Assembly (NCBI RefSeq): GCF_002901445.1
Contig: NZ_PPPD01000002.1
Location: 310,001-374,000, forward strand
Reading direction: 5' to 3'
Length of the DNA stretch: 64,000 bases
DNA from: Deinococcus koreensis
GTDB taxonomy: Bacteria > Deinococcota > Deinococci > Deinococcales > Deinococcaceae
The translations under genes and the position numbers were made by a program. Position 1 is the first letter of the stretch, and every line of letters begins with the position of its first letter. Below, piece by piece: positions 19,618-29,902 of the stretch. The notes beneath the pieces are model-generated. The model did no database searches, was not told the DNA's origin, and saw nothing but the letters and a program-made list of their open reading frames with translations.

Positions 19618-20868
19618 ATGACCCTGACCGACACCCAGACCACCCCTGTTCCGGCCGACCTGCCCGCCGACCTGCTGGATCTCGACGCCCGCGACCCGCT
19701 GGCCCACAAACGCGCCGAGTTCCTGCTGCCGGCGGGCGTGGTGTACCTCGACGGCAATTCGCTGGGGCCGCTGCACCGTTCGGTGCCGGAGAGGATCGAG
19801 CGCGTGCTGCGCGGCGAGTGGGGCGAGGGGCTGATCCGCTCATGGACGGCGAATGCCGAGGCGGCCCTTGACTGGATGGCCCTGCCCGACCGGGTGGCCG
19901 CGAAGATCGCCCGCCTGATCGGGGCCCGGCCGCACGAGGTCGCGGTGGGCGATTCCACCTCCGTCAACCTCTTCAAGGCGCTCGCGGCGGCGCTGGCGCT
20001 GGTGCCGGATCGCCGGGTGATCCTCACAGACGCCGACAACTTCCCCACGGACCTGTACGTGGCGCAGGGCCTGAACGCGCTGCTGGGCGGAAGGTACGAG
20101 CTGCGCCGGGTGCCGAACACCGAGATCGCCGCGCACCTGAGCCTCGAGATCGCCGTGACCCTGCTGACCGAGGTGGACTACCGCACGGGCCGGCGGCTCG
20201 ACCTGGCGGGCCTGAGCGCGCAGGCCCGTGAACACGGCGCCTTGACCGTGTGGGATCTGGCGCACTCGGCCGGGGCCTTCGAGGTCGACCTGAACGGTGC
20301 GGGGGCCGACTTCGCGGTGGGCTGCGGCTACAAGTACCTGAACGGCGGCCCCGGCGCCCCGGCCTTCCTGTTCGTGGCCGAGCGGCACCACGCCGGCGCG
20401 CCGGTGGCGCTCAGCGGCTGGATGGGGCACGCCGACCCGTTCGAGATGGCCCGCGACTTCGTGCCGGCGCCCGGCGCCCGCCGGTTCGTGCCCGGCACCC
20501 CGCAGGTGCTCAGCCTGAGCGCGCTGGACGCTGCCCTGGACGCCTTCGAGGGGGTGGAGATGGCCGAGCTGCGCGCCAAGTCGCTGTCGCTGACCGACAC
20601 CTTCATCGGCCTGATGGAGCCGCTGTGCGCGGCCCACGGTCTGATGCTGGTCACGCCCCGCGCCCACGCCCAGCGCGGCTCCCAGGTCAGCTACCGCGCC
20701 CCGGACGCCCAGGCGGTCATGCGGCGGCTCGTGGAGCGCGGCGTCATCGGGGACTTCCGCACGCCGGACATCCTGCGCTTCGGCTTCACGCCGCTGTACC
20801 ACTCGCACGCGGACGTCTGGAGGGCGGTGCAGGGCATCCGGGCCGTGCTGGAGGGGCAGACGCCATGA
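19618..20868 (+). CDS. kynU: Kynureninase
   Basis: This 416-residue PLP enzyme cleaves L-kynurenine to anthranilate and L-alanine. Family motifs are YLDGNSLGPLH near residue 43, GDSTSVNLFKAL near 110, TVWDLAHSAGAFEVDLNGAGADFAVGCGYKYLNGGPGAP near 208-246, with the PLP-binding Lys in GYKYLNGGPG, and GWMGHADPFEM near 263. An alternative GTG start lies two codons upstream at 19612; GAGG placement favours the ATG at 19618. It shares bases with the start of kynA. With KynA it covers two of the three steps from tryptophan to anthranilate; no formamidase is encoded nearby. Confidence 0.94.
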   Translation: MTLTDTQTTPVPADLPADLLDLDARDPLAHKRAEFLLPAGVVYLDGNSLGPLHRSVPERIERVLRGEWGEGLIRSWTANAEAALDWMALPDRVAAKIARLIGARPHEVAVGDSTSVNLFKALAAALALVPDRRVILTDADNFPTDLYVAQGLNALLGGRYELRRVPNTEIAAHLSLEIAVTLLTEVDYRTGRRLDLAGLSAQAREHGALTVWDLAHSAGAFEVDLNGAGADFAVGCGYKYLNGGPGAPAFLFVAERHHAGAPVALSGWMGHADPFEMARDFVPAPGARRFVPGTPQVLSLSALDAALDAFEGVEMAELRAKSLSLTDTFIGLMEPLCAAHGLMLVTPRAHAQRGSQVSYRAPDAQAVMRRLVERGVIGDFRTPDILRFGFTPLYHSHADVWRAVQGIRAVLEGQTP

Positions 20869-21770
20869 CCGGGAGCGAGCGCGGGGCCGGCGATCACGCC
20901 GATTCACACAGTGCTGACGATTACAGCGCCGATCAGCACAGTGCTGATCAACACAGCGCCGAGCGAGCCCACCGGGACTTCACCCGCTCGCTCAGCTACG
21001 GCGACTACCTTCAGCTCGACACCCTGAAGGCCGCGCACCGCCCGGTCACGGCCGCCCACGACGAGCACCTGTTCATTGCGGTGCACCACGTCTCCGAGCT
21101 GTGGCTGGAACTCATCGTGCGCGAGCTGGAAGCAGCGATGGCCCAGCTCGCCGGGGGCATCACGGACGCCCCGCTCAAGGGGCTGACCCGCGTGGTGCGC
21201 GCCCAGGAGCAGCTCACGAACGCCTGGGAAGTCCTCAAGACCATGACGCCGGCCGACTACCTGCAGTTCCGGGAAGCCTTCGGGCAGGCGTCGGGCTTCC
21301 AGTCGGCGGCCTACCGGCTCGTGGAGTTCCTGCTGGGCAACCGCCACGCCACGCTGCTGGGCCCACACGAGCACCGGCCTGAGGTTCACGCACGCCTGAG
21401 CGCGGCCCTGCACGCCCCCAGCGTCTACGACCTGACCCTGCGCCTGCTCGCGGCGCGCGGCCTGCCCCTCCCGCCGGAGGTGCTGGCGCGCGACCCCTGC
21501 CTGCCGCCCACGCCCCACCCGGCGGTGCTGGACGCCTGGCTCACGGTCTACCGCGACCCGGACACCTACTGGGATCTGTACGAACTGGCCGAGAAACTGC
21601 TCGACGTCGAGGACAACTTCCGCCGCTGGCGCTTCAACCACCTGACCACGGTGGAGCGCACCATCGGCCTGAGGCGGGGCTCGGGCGGTACCAGCGGCGC
21701 GGGTTACCTCGCACGGGCGCTTGGGGTGGTGCTGTTTCCCGAACTCTGGGAGGTGCGGACGAACCTGTAG
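20865..21770 (+). CDS. kynA: Tryptophan 2,3-dioxygenase
   Basis: This 301-residue heme dioxygenase opens the indole ring of L-tryptophan to N-formylkynurenine. Visible family sequence: LSYGDYLQLDTLKAAH near residue 43, HDEHLFIAVHHVSELWLELIVREL near 67 (the His in IAVHH region), LKTMTPADYLQFREAFGQASGFQS near 124, and KLLDVEDNFRRWRFNHLTTVERTIG near 245-270, containing the proximal heme His, then GTSGAGYL. The N-terminus has an extra segment made of a 15-bp tandem repeat (residues 15-34). ATGA overlap couples it to kynU. Confidence 0.95.
   Translation: MTGSERGAGDHADSHSADDYSADQHSADQHSAERAHRDFTRSLSYGDYLQLDTLKAAHRPVTAAHDEHLFIAVHHVSELWLELIVRELEAAMAQLAGGITDAPLKGLTRVVRAQEQLTNAWEVLKTMTPADYLQFREAFGQASGFQSAAYRLVEFLLGNRHATLLGPHEHRPEVHARLSAALHAPSVYDLTLRLLAARGLPLPPEVLARDPCLPPTPHPAVLDAWLTVYRDPDTYWDLYELAEKLLDVEDNFRRWRFNHLTTVERTIGLRRGSGGTSGAGYLARALGVVLFPELWEVRTNL
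20907..20966 (+). repeat. In-frame 15-bp (30-bp) tandem repeat at the 5' end of kynA
   Basis: Four 15-bp units (20907-20921, 20922-20936, 20937-20951, 20952-20966) encode HSADD, YSADQ, HSADQ and HSAER. Units 1 and 3 use AGT GCT while units 2 and 4 use AGC GCC, so the array reads as a duplicated 30-bp block. It lies before the conserved dioxygenase core and is presumably a disordered tail. Confidence 0.85.
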
Positions 21771-21789
21771 GGGCCGGGCCTCGCTCTCC

Positions 21790-22881
21790 TCAGTCTGCAG
21801 CGAACCCCTCACCGGAGACGCGGGTGCCATTCGGCGTCACCACGAGGCTGTCCCCGGTTCCCGTCAGCCAGCCCCGGCGCCGGGCATGCCGCAGGGCGCG
21901 CCTCGCCTGCCGGGCGCTCCACTCGAAGCGGCGGACGGCGTCGGGAAGTGTGAGGGCCGCGCCGTGCGCCGCCGTGTACGCCAGCAGCTGGCGGGCCGCG
22001 ACCTGGTCACGCTGCGTTCCGCGCCGGGCCAGGGTCGCCAGGACGCCGTCGAGGGGCGAAAACAGCACGCACAGGAAGAACACGGCGCCCAGCACGCTGG
22101 CGATCATCCCGGCGATGCTGGCGTCCACCGCCAGGGCCAGGACATAGCCCGCCACGCTGGAGAGCACCCCGATGAGCAGGCTCAGGCCCAGCATCACCGG
22201 CAGCCGGCGGGTGAGCAGGTACGCGCACGCCGGAGGCACGATCACGAACGCGACGATCAGCACGGCCCCCACCGCCTCGAAGGCCCCGACCGTGGTGAAC
22301 GACAGGAGGGTCATCAGGGCATAGTGCAGCCCCCCCGGCGCGAAGCCCAGGAACCCGGCGAGGCCCGCGTCGAAGGTGGACAGCCTCAGCTCCTTGAAGA
22401 ACACCCCCACGAACACGGCGTTGAGCAGCGCCAGCGTGCCCATCAGCACCAGGGACTCCGGCACCTCGCGCCCCCAGACGGAGACGAGGTTAAAGGGCGC
22501 GTAGGCGATCTCGCCGTAGAGCACCGCGTCCAGATCGAGGTGGGCATTGCGGAAGTACACCGAGATCAGGATCACGCCGATGGAGAACAGCAGCGGAAAC
22601 ACCACGCCGATGGCGGCGTCGTTCTTCACGCGCCCGCTGCGGGTCAGGGCGTCCACCAGGGCGACCGTCAGCAGGCCCATCGCGGCCGCCCCGATCAGGG
22701 CGGGCAGGGTGGCCGTCTCGCCCCCGGAAAACCAGAAGGCCGCCACGATGCCGGGCAGCACGGAGTGGCTGATGGCGTCGCTGATCATACTCAGGCGCCG
22801 CAGCACCAGGAAGACCCCCAGCAGGCTCCCGGCCACCGCGACCAGGCAGGCGGTCAGGACGATCACCAGGTCGGCGCTCAT
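21790..22881 (-). CDS. Metal (Mn/Zn/Fe) ABC transporter permease with C-terminal winged-helix-like extension
   Basis: This 363-residue protein is an ABC-3 family permease with eight to nine hydrophobic helices. Signatures are GVFLVLRRLSMISDAISHSVLPGIV near residue 22 and LIVAFVIVPPACAYLLTRRL near 205. After about residue 280 a soluble extension follows (DQVAARQLLAYTAAHGAALTLPDAVRRF, SARQARRALRHARRRGWL), which resembles a winged helix or DtxR-like N-terminal region, as in some Mn permeases. It is the last gene of the transporter operon; its start overlaps the stop of the second permease by 4 bp. It ends 20 bp from the convergent kynA. Confidence 0.88.
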   Translation of the reverse strand: MSADLVIVLTACLVAVAGSLLGVFLVLRRLSMISDAISHSVLPGIVAAFWFSGGETATLPALIGAAAMGLLTVALVDALTRSGRVKNDAAIGVVFPLLFSIGVILISVYFRNAHLDLDAVLYGEIAYAPFNLVSVWGREVPESLVLMGTLALLNAVFVGVFFKELRLSTFDAGLAGFLGFAPGGLHYALMTLLSFTTVGAFEAVGAVLIVAFVIVPPACAYLLTRRLPVMLGLSLLIGVLSSVAGYVLALAVDASIAGMIASVLGAVFFLCVLFSPLDGVLATLARRGTQRDQVAARQLLAYTAAHGAALTLPDAVRRFEWSARQARRALRHARRRGWLTGTGDSLVVTPNGTRVSGEGFAAD

Positions 22882-23833
22882 GGGGCTCCCCGGGCCCGGT
22901 CGGGAGTCTGGGTCTGCGGAGGCCCGTCACGCAGACGCCCGTCACGCAGGCCCCGGTCTCGCCGCGCGGACGCCACCCGCTCCCACAGCAGGCCGCGCAG
23001 GGGGGCGAAGAGCAGCGACAGGATCATGATGACGCTGATGACGACGATCACCACGGGGCCGGTCGGCAGGTTGGCGGCGGCGGCCGAGACCAGCGCGCCG
23101 GTCACGCCGCTCGCCGCGCCGAAGGCCGCGCTGAGCAGCAGCAGCTTCCCGAGGTGGTCCGTCCACTGCCGGGCGGCCACGGCGGGCGCGACGAGCATGG
23201 CGGCCATCAGCACCACGCCCACGCTCTGCAGGCCGATCATGACCGCCACCACGGCGAGCGAGGTGAGTAGTGCCCCGACCAGCGGGCTTCTGAAGCCCAG
23301 GGTCGCGGCGTAGGCGGGGTCGAAGGACACCAGCTTGAACTCCTTGAACAGCAGCGTCACCGTGCCCAGCGCCAGCGCGGCCAGCACCGCCATCAGCCGC
23401 ACGTCCGCCGCGACGATGGTGGCGGCCTGGCCGAACAGGAACTTGTCGAGCCCCGACTGGCTGGCGTTGCTGCCGTTCTGGATGAAGGTCAGCAGCGCGA
23501 TGCCGAAGCCGAAGAAGCTGGCGAGCATGGTGCCCAGCGCGGCGTCCTCGCTCAGGCGCGTGTAGCGCAGTACGCCCAGCATGGCGAGCGCCGCCAGCCA
23601 GGCGCTCAGGCCCCCGCCCAGCAGCAGCCACAGGGGCGCCTTGCCCCCGCTGACCAGGAACGCCAGGCCGATGCCCGGCAGGGCCGCGTGCGCCAGGGCG
23701 TCTCCCAGCAGGCTCTGGCGGCGCAGCACGGCAAACGCCCCGATCACGCCGCCGGTGATCCCCAGCAGCGCGCTGCCGAGCGCGACGTTGCGCAGGGTGT
23801 AGTCCGTGAAGGCGCTCAGGAAGAACTCCAGGC

Positions 23834-23837
<4 letters not shown>
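22878..23837 (-). CDS. Metal (Mn/Zn/Fe) ABC transporter permease
   Basis: This 319-residue ABC-3 permease is the partner of the gene after it. Characteristic segments are [29 protein letters not shown] near residue 34 and [23 protein letters not shown] near 208-230, with about eight hydrophobic helices. The cytoplasmic tail is Arg-rich and low in complexity. It overlaps its neighbours by 4 bp on both sides. The operator ahead of the operon and the clade typical of Deinococcus favour manganese, but the sequence alone does not separate Mn from Zn or Fe. Confidence 0.9.
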
Positions 23838-24594
<757 letters not shown>

Positions 24595-24598
<4 letters not shown>

Positions 24599-25563
24599 CG
24601 GTTCCCCGCCGGGCGGCCGAGCAGCGCGTCGCTGATGGTCCTTGCGTTGTGCTCGATCATGCCGATATAGGTGCCGGCCCGGGTGCCCGGCTCGCCGGCG
24701 GCGTCGGAGTACAGCTCGCCGCCGATCTTCAGGTTCCAGCCACGCGCCCGGGTGGCCTGCACCACGGCCTCCACGGTGCGTTTGGGAACGCTGCTCTCGA
24801 TGAACACGGCCGGAATCCTGCGGGTGGCGAGGAACTCGGACAGATCCTGGATGTCCCGGGTGCCGGCCTCCGCCACCGTGGAGATGCCCTGGATACCGCG
24901 CACCTCCACCCCGTAGCGCCGTCCGAAGTAGCTGAAGGCGTCGTGCGCCGTCACGAGCACGCGTTTGTCTTTCGGGACGCGGTTCATCAGCGCGGTGACG
25001 CGGCCGTGCAGGGCATCGAGCTGCTTTCCGTAGGCCGCGGCATTGTTCGCGTAGACCTGTCGGCCGGCCGGATCGACGCGGGTGAGGGCGTCGCGCACGA
25101 GGGTGGTGGTGTGCTTCCAGAGCGGCACGTCGAACCACACGTGCGGATCCTGCAGGCCGGCCACGCCGGCAAAGCCGCCGGGCGGGGTGAGGAGCTGGGC
25201 CCGGGGCATGGCGTCCGTGACCGCGACGGCCCGGGGGTGGCGCTCCAGCAGATCGACCATCTTGCCCTCCAGGTGGAGGCCGCCGTAGACGATCAGGTGG
25301 GCCTCCTGCAGGGCGCGGACGTCCCGGGCGCTGGCCTTGTACAGGTGGGGGTCGACGCCAGGCCCCATCAGGCCGGTGACCTGCACGCGCGCGCCGCCGA
25401 TCTGCCGCACCAGATCACTGATCATGTTGACGGTCGTGGTGACCCTGACTTTCCCACCGTCCAGCCGCGCCGGGGAGAGGGCATCGACCTTGGCCCGCTC
25501 GCTGGCCCCGGCGGCGGAGGCGAGGGCGGTGAAGGCGAGGAGAGCGAGGAGTTTAGGCTGCAT
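24595..25563 (-). CDS. Metal ABC transporter substrate-binding protein (cluster A-I, Mn/Zn type)
   Basis: This ~322-residue protein has a signal peptide ([20 protein letters not shown]) and the zinc/manganese-binding protein fold. The expected metal ligands are visible: His in [10 protein letters not shown] near residue 75, His in [11 protein letters not shown] near 140, Glu in IESSVPK and Asp near the C-terminus. No His-rich loop is present, which favours Mn over Zn. An alternative ATG at 25572 adds MNH, but that codon lies inside the operator palindrome. No Shine-Dalgarno sequence is visible for either, so the mRNA may be leaderless. It is the first gene of the operon. Confidence 0.9.
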
Positions 25564-25567
25564 ATGG

Positions 25568-25597
25568 TTCATAAGTTAGGCTAGCCTAACTTATGAA
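25568..25597. promoter_or_regulatory. 30-bp perfect palindrome resembling a DtxR/MntR box
   Basis: Half-site TTCATAAGTTAGGCT (25568-25582) is followed by its exact complement AGCCTAACTTATGAA (25583-25597). The core TTAGGCTAGCCTAA matches the DtxR/IdeR/MntR consensus (TTAGG...CCTAA). It lies directly at the 5' end of the metal-binding-protein gene, so a metal-loaded repressor bound here would block transcription or initiation. The regulator gene is not in the window. Confidence 0.85.
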
Positions 25598-25771
25598 TGA
25601 GGGATTTGGAAGATGCGGATGGGCCGGATAGTCTGCATCTGCCCCTCACGAATCCGACCCTCGGGACACCCTCGGCTCTGCGACGACACCGACCCGGCCC
25701 CCAGGGCAGCGCTGCAGGGCCCCATTGACCCCGGCGAGCGAGTCTCACGGGGCCTGACACCAGGTGCCCGG

Positions 25772-26509
25772 CTACTTCAGATCATCGGCCGGAGTCGTCT
25801 GGGCCTGCAGATGCTCGGCCAGGGCGGGCCATCCTGCCCGGATGTGGGCCTGGGCCTGGCGACTGGCCCCGGCCTCCGCGTTCAGCAGGGCCTCCCGGTA
25901 CTGCGGCAGCCAGGTCTCCCTGGTCAGGAGTTCTGCGACCACCTGGGCATCCTGCATCCGGCCCAGGTGCTCCAGCACCTCCAGCAACGCCTTCGGGGCG
26001 GCGCCGATCAACCCCAGCGTGTAGCGGTACCGTTTGAGGTGCTTGCGCCAGTCGTGCCATGGCTCCGGGTCGCCTGTCGCCAGCACCCGGAGCGCTTCTT
26101 GTTGCAGAGCTCGCGCGTCCCTGGCCAGAACCCTGCGCGCCCGCGCCCTCCAGCGCTTCGGACGTTTCACCGACCCGGGCTGCGCTGGCAGGGTGATGGC
26201 CGAGAACTGGCGCTCCCGGCCAGCCGCCCACGCGGTCTGGAAGGCTGTCACCTCCTTCCTGGGCACGCCGAGCCGGGTCAGGGCCGCTACCAGATGCTCT
26301 CCGGCCGCATCGCGGTCACGCACAGGGGCCACGGCGCGGCGCAGCTCCCGCCAGGCCCGGCGAACACGTTTCGGGGCGCTGGCGATCCGGAGTTCCGCCT
26401 GCGCCTTGCGGGTCAGCTTGCGGGCCTGGTGAACCGCTTCCGGGTCTCCCGTTTCCAGCGCGGGCCAGATCGTCCCCAGGGTCTTTGCCGTCTTCTTGAA
26501 GCTGCTCAT
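25772..26509 (-). CDS. CHAD domain protein
   Basis: This 245-residue protein is all alpha-helical and rich in His, Arg and Lys. Features of the CHAD domain are the conserved histidine helix DPEAVHQARKLTRKAQAELR near residue 22 and WHDWRKHLKRYRYTLGLIG near 150, a second copy of the H-x-R-K type motif. CHAD domains bind inorganic polyphosphate. There is no adjoining CYTH domain or polyphosphate kinase. I chose the ATG at 26509 over one at 26542; the added residues MEDGGVEDGGV are not family-like. It ends 34 bp after the FAD dehydrogenase stop on the same strand and may be co-transcribed. Confidence 0.82.
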   Translation of the reverse strand: MSSFKKTAKTLGTIWPALETGDPEAVHQARKLTRKAQAELRIASAPKRVRRAWRELRRAVAPVRDRDAAGEHLVAALTRLGVPRKEVTAFQTAWAAGRERQFSAITLPAQPGSVKRPKRWRARARRVLARDARALQQEALRVLATGDPEPWHDWRKHLKRYRYTLGLIGAAPKALLEVLEHLGRMQDAQVVAELLTRETWLPQYREALLNAEAGASRQAQAHIRAGWPALAEHLQAQTTPADDLK

Positions 26510-26542
26510 CACGCCACCGTCCTCCACCCCACCGTCTTCCAC

Positions 26543-28198
26543 TCAGCCCCCGGTCGCCCGCGCCGCCTCGCGCCCGGCGATCCGCCCGGAGAACAGGCAG
26601 CCGCCCAGGAAGGTGCCCTCCAGCGAGCGGTAGCCGTGCATCCCGCCGCCGCCGAAGCCCGCGACCTCGCCCGCCGCGTAGAGGCCCGGAATCGGCTTGC
26701 CGCCCTCGCCCAGGACGCGCGAGTGCAGGTCGGTCTCCAGGCCGCCCAGGGTCTTGCGGGTCAGGACATTCAGCCTCACGGCGATGAGGGGCCCGGCCGC
26801 CGGGTCGAGGATCGGCGCGGGCCTGGCGACGCGGATCAGCCGCTCGCTGAGGTAGGCCCGCGCGCCCCGGATGGTCGCCATCTGCATGTCCTTGCCGAAG
26901 GGCAGCCCGGCCTGGAGGTCGCGGTCGCGCACCTCGCGGCGCACCACCTCGACGTCCAGCGCCTCGTTGCCGGCCAGCTCGTTCATGCCGCGCACGAGGT
27001 CGTCCAGCGTCTTTCGCACCACGAAATCGGCGCCCTTGTCCAGGAAGGCCTGCACGGGGGGTGACACTCGCTTGCCCATCCGTCCGGCGACCTTGCGCAG
27101 GTCGCGCCCCGTCAGATCCGGGTTCTGCTCGCTGCCGCTGAGCGTGAACTCCTTCTTGATGACCCTCCGGTTGAGCACCAACCACGTATACGGGTAGCCG
27201 CTGCGGGTGATGTGGGTCAGCGTGCCCAGGGTGTCGAAGCCCGGGTAGTGGGGCGGGGGCAGGCGCCGGCCACCGGGCGAGAGCCACAGCGAACTCGGCC
27301 CCGGCAGGATGCGGATGCCGTGAGCGGGCCAGACCGGGTTCCAGTTGCGGATGCCTTCGGTGTAGTGCCACATGCGGTCGGGGTTGATCAGCCGCGCGCC
27401 CGCCGCGTGAACCGTCTGCTGCAGCTCGCCGTCGACGTGCCGGGGCACGCCGGAGACCATGACGTCCGGGGCGGGGCCCAGGCGCTCGGTGGGCCAGTTC
27501 TGCCGCACCAGCTTATGGTTGCCGCCGATGCCGCCGGAGGTCACGACCACCGCCCCGGCCGCAAAACTGAACTCGCCGGTGGGAATGCGCGAGCTGGCCT
27601 GCCCGCGCGCCAGCCGCGACGCCTCCAGCACCTCGCCGTGCACCCCGCTGACCGCGCCGCGCGTGAAGGTCAGGCCCCGGACGCGGTGGCGGCCATGCAG
27701 CCGGATCCGGCCGGCCGCCATGTGGGCGCGCACCCGCCGCACGAAGGGCTCCACCACACCGGGGCCGGTGCCCCAGGTGATGTGGAAGCGCGGCACCGAG
27801 TTGCCCGGCCCGCCGGCCCCCTGCCCGCCGCGCTCGGCCCAGCCGACCATGGGGAAGAAGCGCAGGCCCTGGGCCGTGAGCCACGCGCGCTTCTCGCCGG
27901 CCGCGAAATCCAGGTAGGCCTGCGCCCAGAGCCGGGGCCAGTGATCCTCGGGGCGGTCGAAGCCGGCGGTGGTGTCCCAGTCGCGGCCCGCCAGTTCGCG
28001 CGAGTCGTGGATGCCCAGGCGGCGCTGTTCGGGGCTGTCCACCAGGAACAGGCCCCCGAACGACCAGAACGCCTGCCCGCCCAGGTTCTGCTCGCCTTCC
28101 TGATCGAGCAGCAGCACCCGGCGTCCGGCATCGGCCGCCTCGGCCGCCGCGACCAGGCCGGCCAGTCCGGCACCTACCACGATGATGTCCGCGTCCAT
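26543..28198 (-). CDS. FAD-binding dehydrogenase (3-ketosteroid dehydrogenase/fumarate reductase superfamily)
   Basis: This 551-residue flavoprotein begins with DADIIVVGAGLAGLVAAAEAADAGRRVLLLDQ, a GxGxxG FAD site with the acidic end of strand 2. It also has the family's QNLGGQAFWSFGG near residue 39, VVVTSGGIGGNHKLVRQNWP near 218 and a C-terminal FAD motif PGLYAAGEVAGFGGGGMHGYRSLEGTFLGGCLFSGRIAGREAA (505-547). Length and motifs fit the 'FAD-binding dehydrogenase' group close to ketosteroid dehydrogenases. The physiological substrate is unknown. The start at 28198 sits at the beginning of the dinucleotide fold; the frame further upstream is non-conserved. It is divergent from xdhA across 268 bp. 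Confidence 0.87.
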   Translation of the reverse strand: MDADIIVVGAGLAGLVAAAEAADAGRRVLLLDQEGEQNLGGQAFWSFGGLFLVDSPEQRRLGIHDSRELAGRDWDTTAGFDRPEDHWPRLWAQAYLDFAAGEKRAWLTAQGLRFFPMVGWAERGGQGAGGPGNSVPRFHITWGTGPGVVEPFVRRVRAHMAAGRIRLHGRHRVRGLTFTRGAVSGVHGEVLEASRLARGQASSRIPTGEFSFAAGAVVVTSGGIGGNHKLVRQNWPTERLGPAPDVMVSGVPRHVDGELQQTVHAAGARLINPDRMWHYTEGIRNWNPVWPAHGIRILPGPSSLWLSPGGRRLPPPHYPGFDTLGTLTHITRSGYPYTWLVLNRRVIKKEFTLSGSEQNPDLTGRDLRKVAGRMGKRVSPPVQAFLDKGADFVVRKTLDDLVRGMNELAGNEALDVEVVRREVRDRDLQAGLPFGKDMQMATIRGARAYLSERLIRVARPAPILDPAAGPLIAVRLNVLTRKTLGGLETDLHSRVLGEGGKPIPGLYAAGEVAGFGGGGMHGYRSLEGTFLGGCLFSGRIAGREAARATGG

Positions 28199-28466
28199 GT
28201 CCCTCCTGCTCCTTCCGAATCGTGTCCTGCCACTATGCCGCACCCGCCGCGCCGGGGCCAGGGCCGCTGTGCAGGAGGCCCTCTCCTGCTCTATCCTGGC
28301 CTCCACCCCACCAGGCCGCTGTTCTGCATGGATAACCAGCGGCCCGCCACCCCCCGCACGTCCGGCGTGAACCATGCATCCCCCTCTGCCCGGCAGGGGG
28401 AGGATGCCGGCGCACGAGTGTTCCCGCCGACCTTGCCGGGGCGGAACGTGCAGAGGAGAATGGCCC

Positions 28467-29902
28467 ATGCAGAGCGTGACGACGCCCACCCCCACGATCA
28501 CCGTGAACGGTCAGCCCCGCGAGGTGCGGGACGCGGGAGTCCACACGACCCTGCTGCACTGGCTGCGCGCCCAGGGCCTGACCGGCTGCAAGGAAGGCTG
28601 CGCCGAGGGGGAGTGCGGCGCCTGCGCGGTGCTGGTCGCCCGCCCGGACGACTCGGGCGGCACCCGCCTGGACTCCGTGAACGCGTGTCTGGTGGCGCTG
28701 GCCGCCCTGGACGGCGGCGAGGTCGTCACCGCCGAGGGGCTGGGCACGCCCGGGCAGCTCCACCCGGCGCAGCGCGAGCTGGCCGTGCGGGGCGGGTCGC
28801 AGTGCGGCTACTGCACGCCGGGTTTCGTGGTCAGCATGGCGGCCGAGTATTACCGCCCGGATCGCGTTGGCGGACAGCACGGCGTCCCCAACGGCTTCGA
28901 CCTCCACGCCCTGAGCGGGAACCTGTGCCGCTGCACCGGCTACCGCCCCATTCAGGACGCGGCCTATGCGCTGGACAGGCCCGGGGCGGGCGACCCGCTG
29001 GCCCTCCGATCCAGGCAGCCCGCCCCGTTTCCTCGCCCGACCGTCCTCCATGCCGCCGATGGCGCCTTCTACCGGCCCACCACGCTGCAGGCGACCCTGA
29101 CCCTGCTCGCCGAACATCCGGACGCCCGGGTGCTCGCGGGCGGCACCGACTGGGGCGTGGAGGTCAACCTGCGCCACGCCCGCGCGCCCGTGACAGTCGC
29201 GGTGGACGCCCTGCCCGAGCTGCGTGAACTGATCTGGACGGACGAGTCCCTTTTGATTGGCGCCGGGCTGAACCTGAGCGACCTGGAGCGGCGGCTCGCC
29301 GGACGGGTGCCCCTGCTGGAGCAGTGGTTCCCACAGTTCTCCAGCCGCCTGATCCGCAACTCGGCCACGCTGGGCGGCAACCTGGGCACCGCCTCGCCCA
29401 TCGGGGACAGCCCGCCCGCGCTGCTGGCGCTCGACGCGAGCGTGGTCTTGGTAAGCCTGGACGGCGAACGCGAGCTGCCCCTGGCGAACTACTTCGCCGG
29501 CTACCGGCAGACCGTCCGCCAGCCGGGCGAGCTGATCCGGGCAGTGAGGATTCCGCTGCCGCTCTCGCCCCTCACCGCCTTTCACAAGGTCGCCAAACGC
29601 CGCTTCGACGACATCTCCTCGGTGGCGGTCGGCTACGCGCTGGACGTGCACGGTGGGGTGGTGCGGCGGGCGCGGATCGGGCTGGGCGGCGTGGCGGCCA
29701 CGCCCCTGCGCGCGCACGAGGCCGAGGCCGCGCTGGAGGGTCAGCCGTGGACGGAGGCGACCGTCCGCGCCGCCGCCCGGGTGCTGGGGAGGGCAGGCAC
29801 CCCGCTCTCCGACCTCCGCGCCAGCGCCACCTACCGCGCCGCCATGCTGGAGCAGAGCCTGCTGAAGTTCTGGCACGAGGCGCAGGGCCTGGAGGTGGGC
29901 GC

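Noticed and set aside
28199..28466. Purine or Moco riboswitch in front of xdhA
   Set aside because: I found no recognisable aptamer core or paired-helix arrangement; only G+C-rich text and a weak hairpin.
26543..28501. Extended start of the FAD dehydrogenase to 28501
   Set aside because: The extra residues precede the dinucleotide motif without family resemblance and would run into the xdhA gene region.
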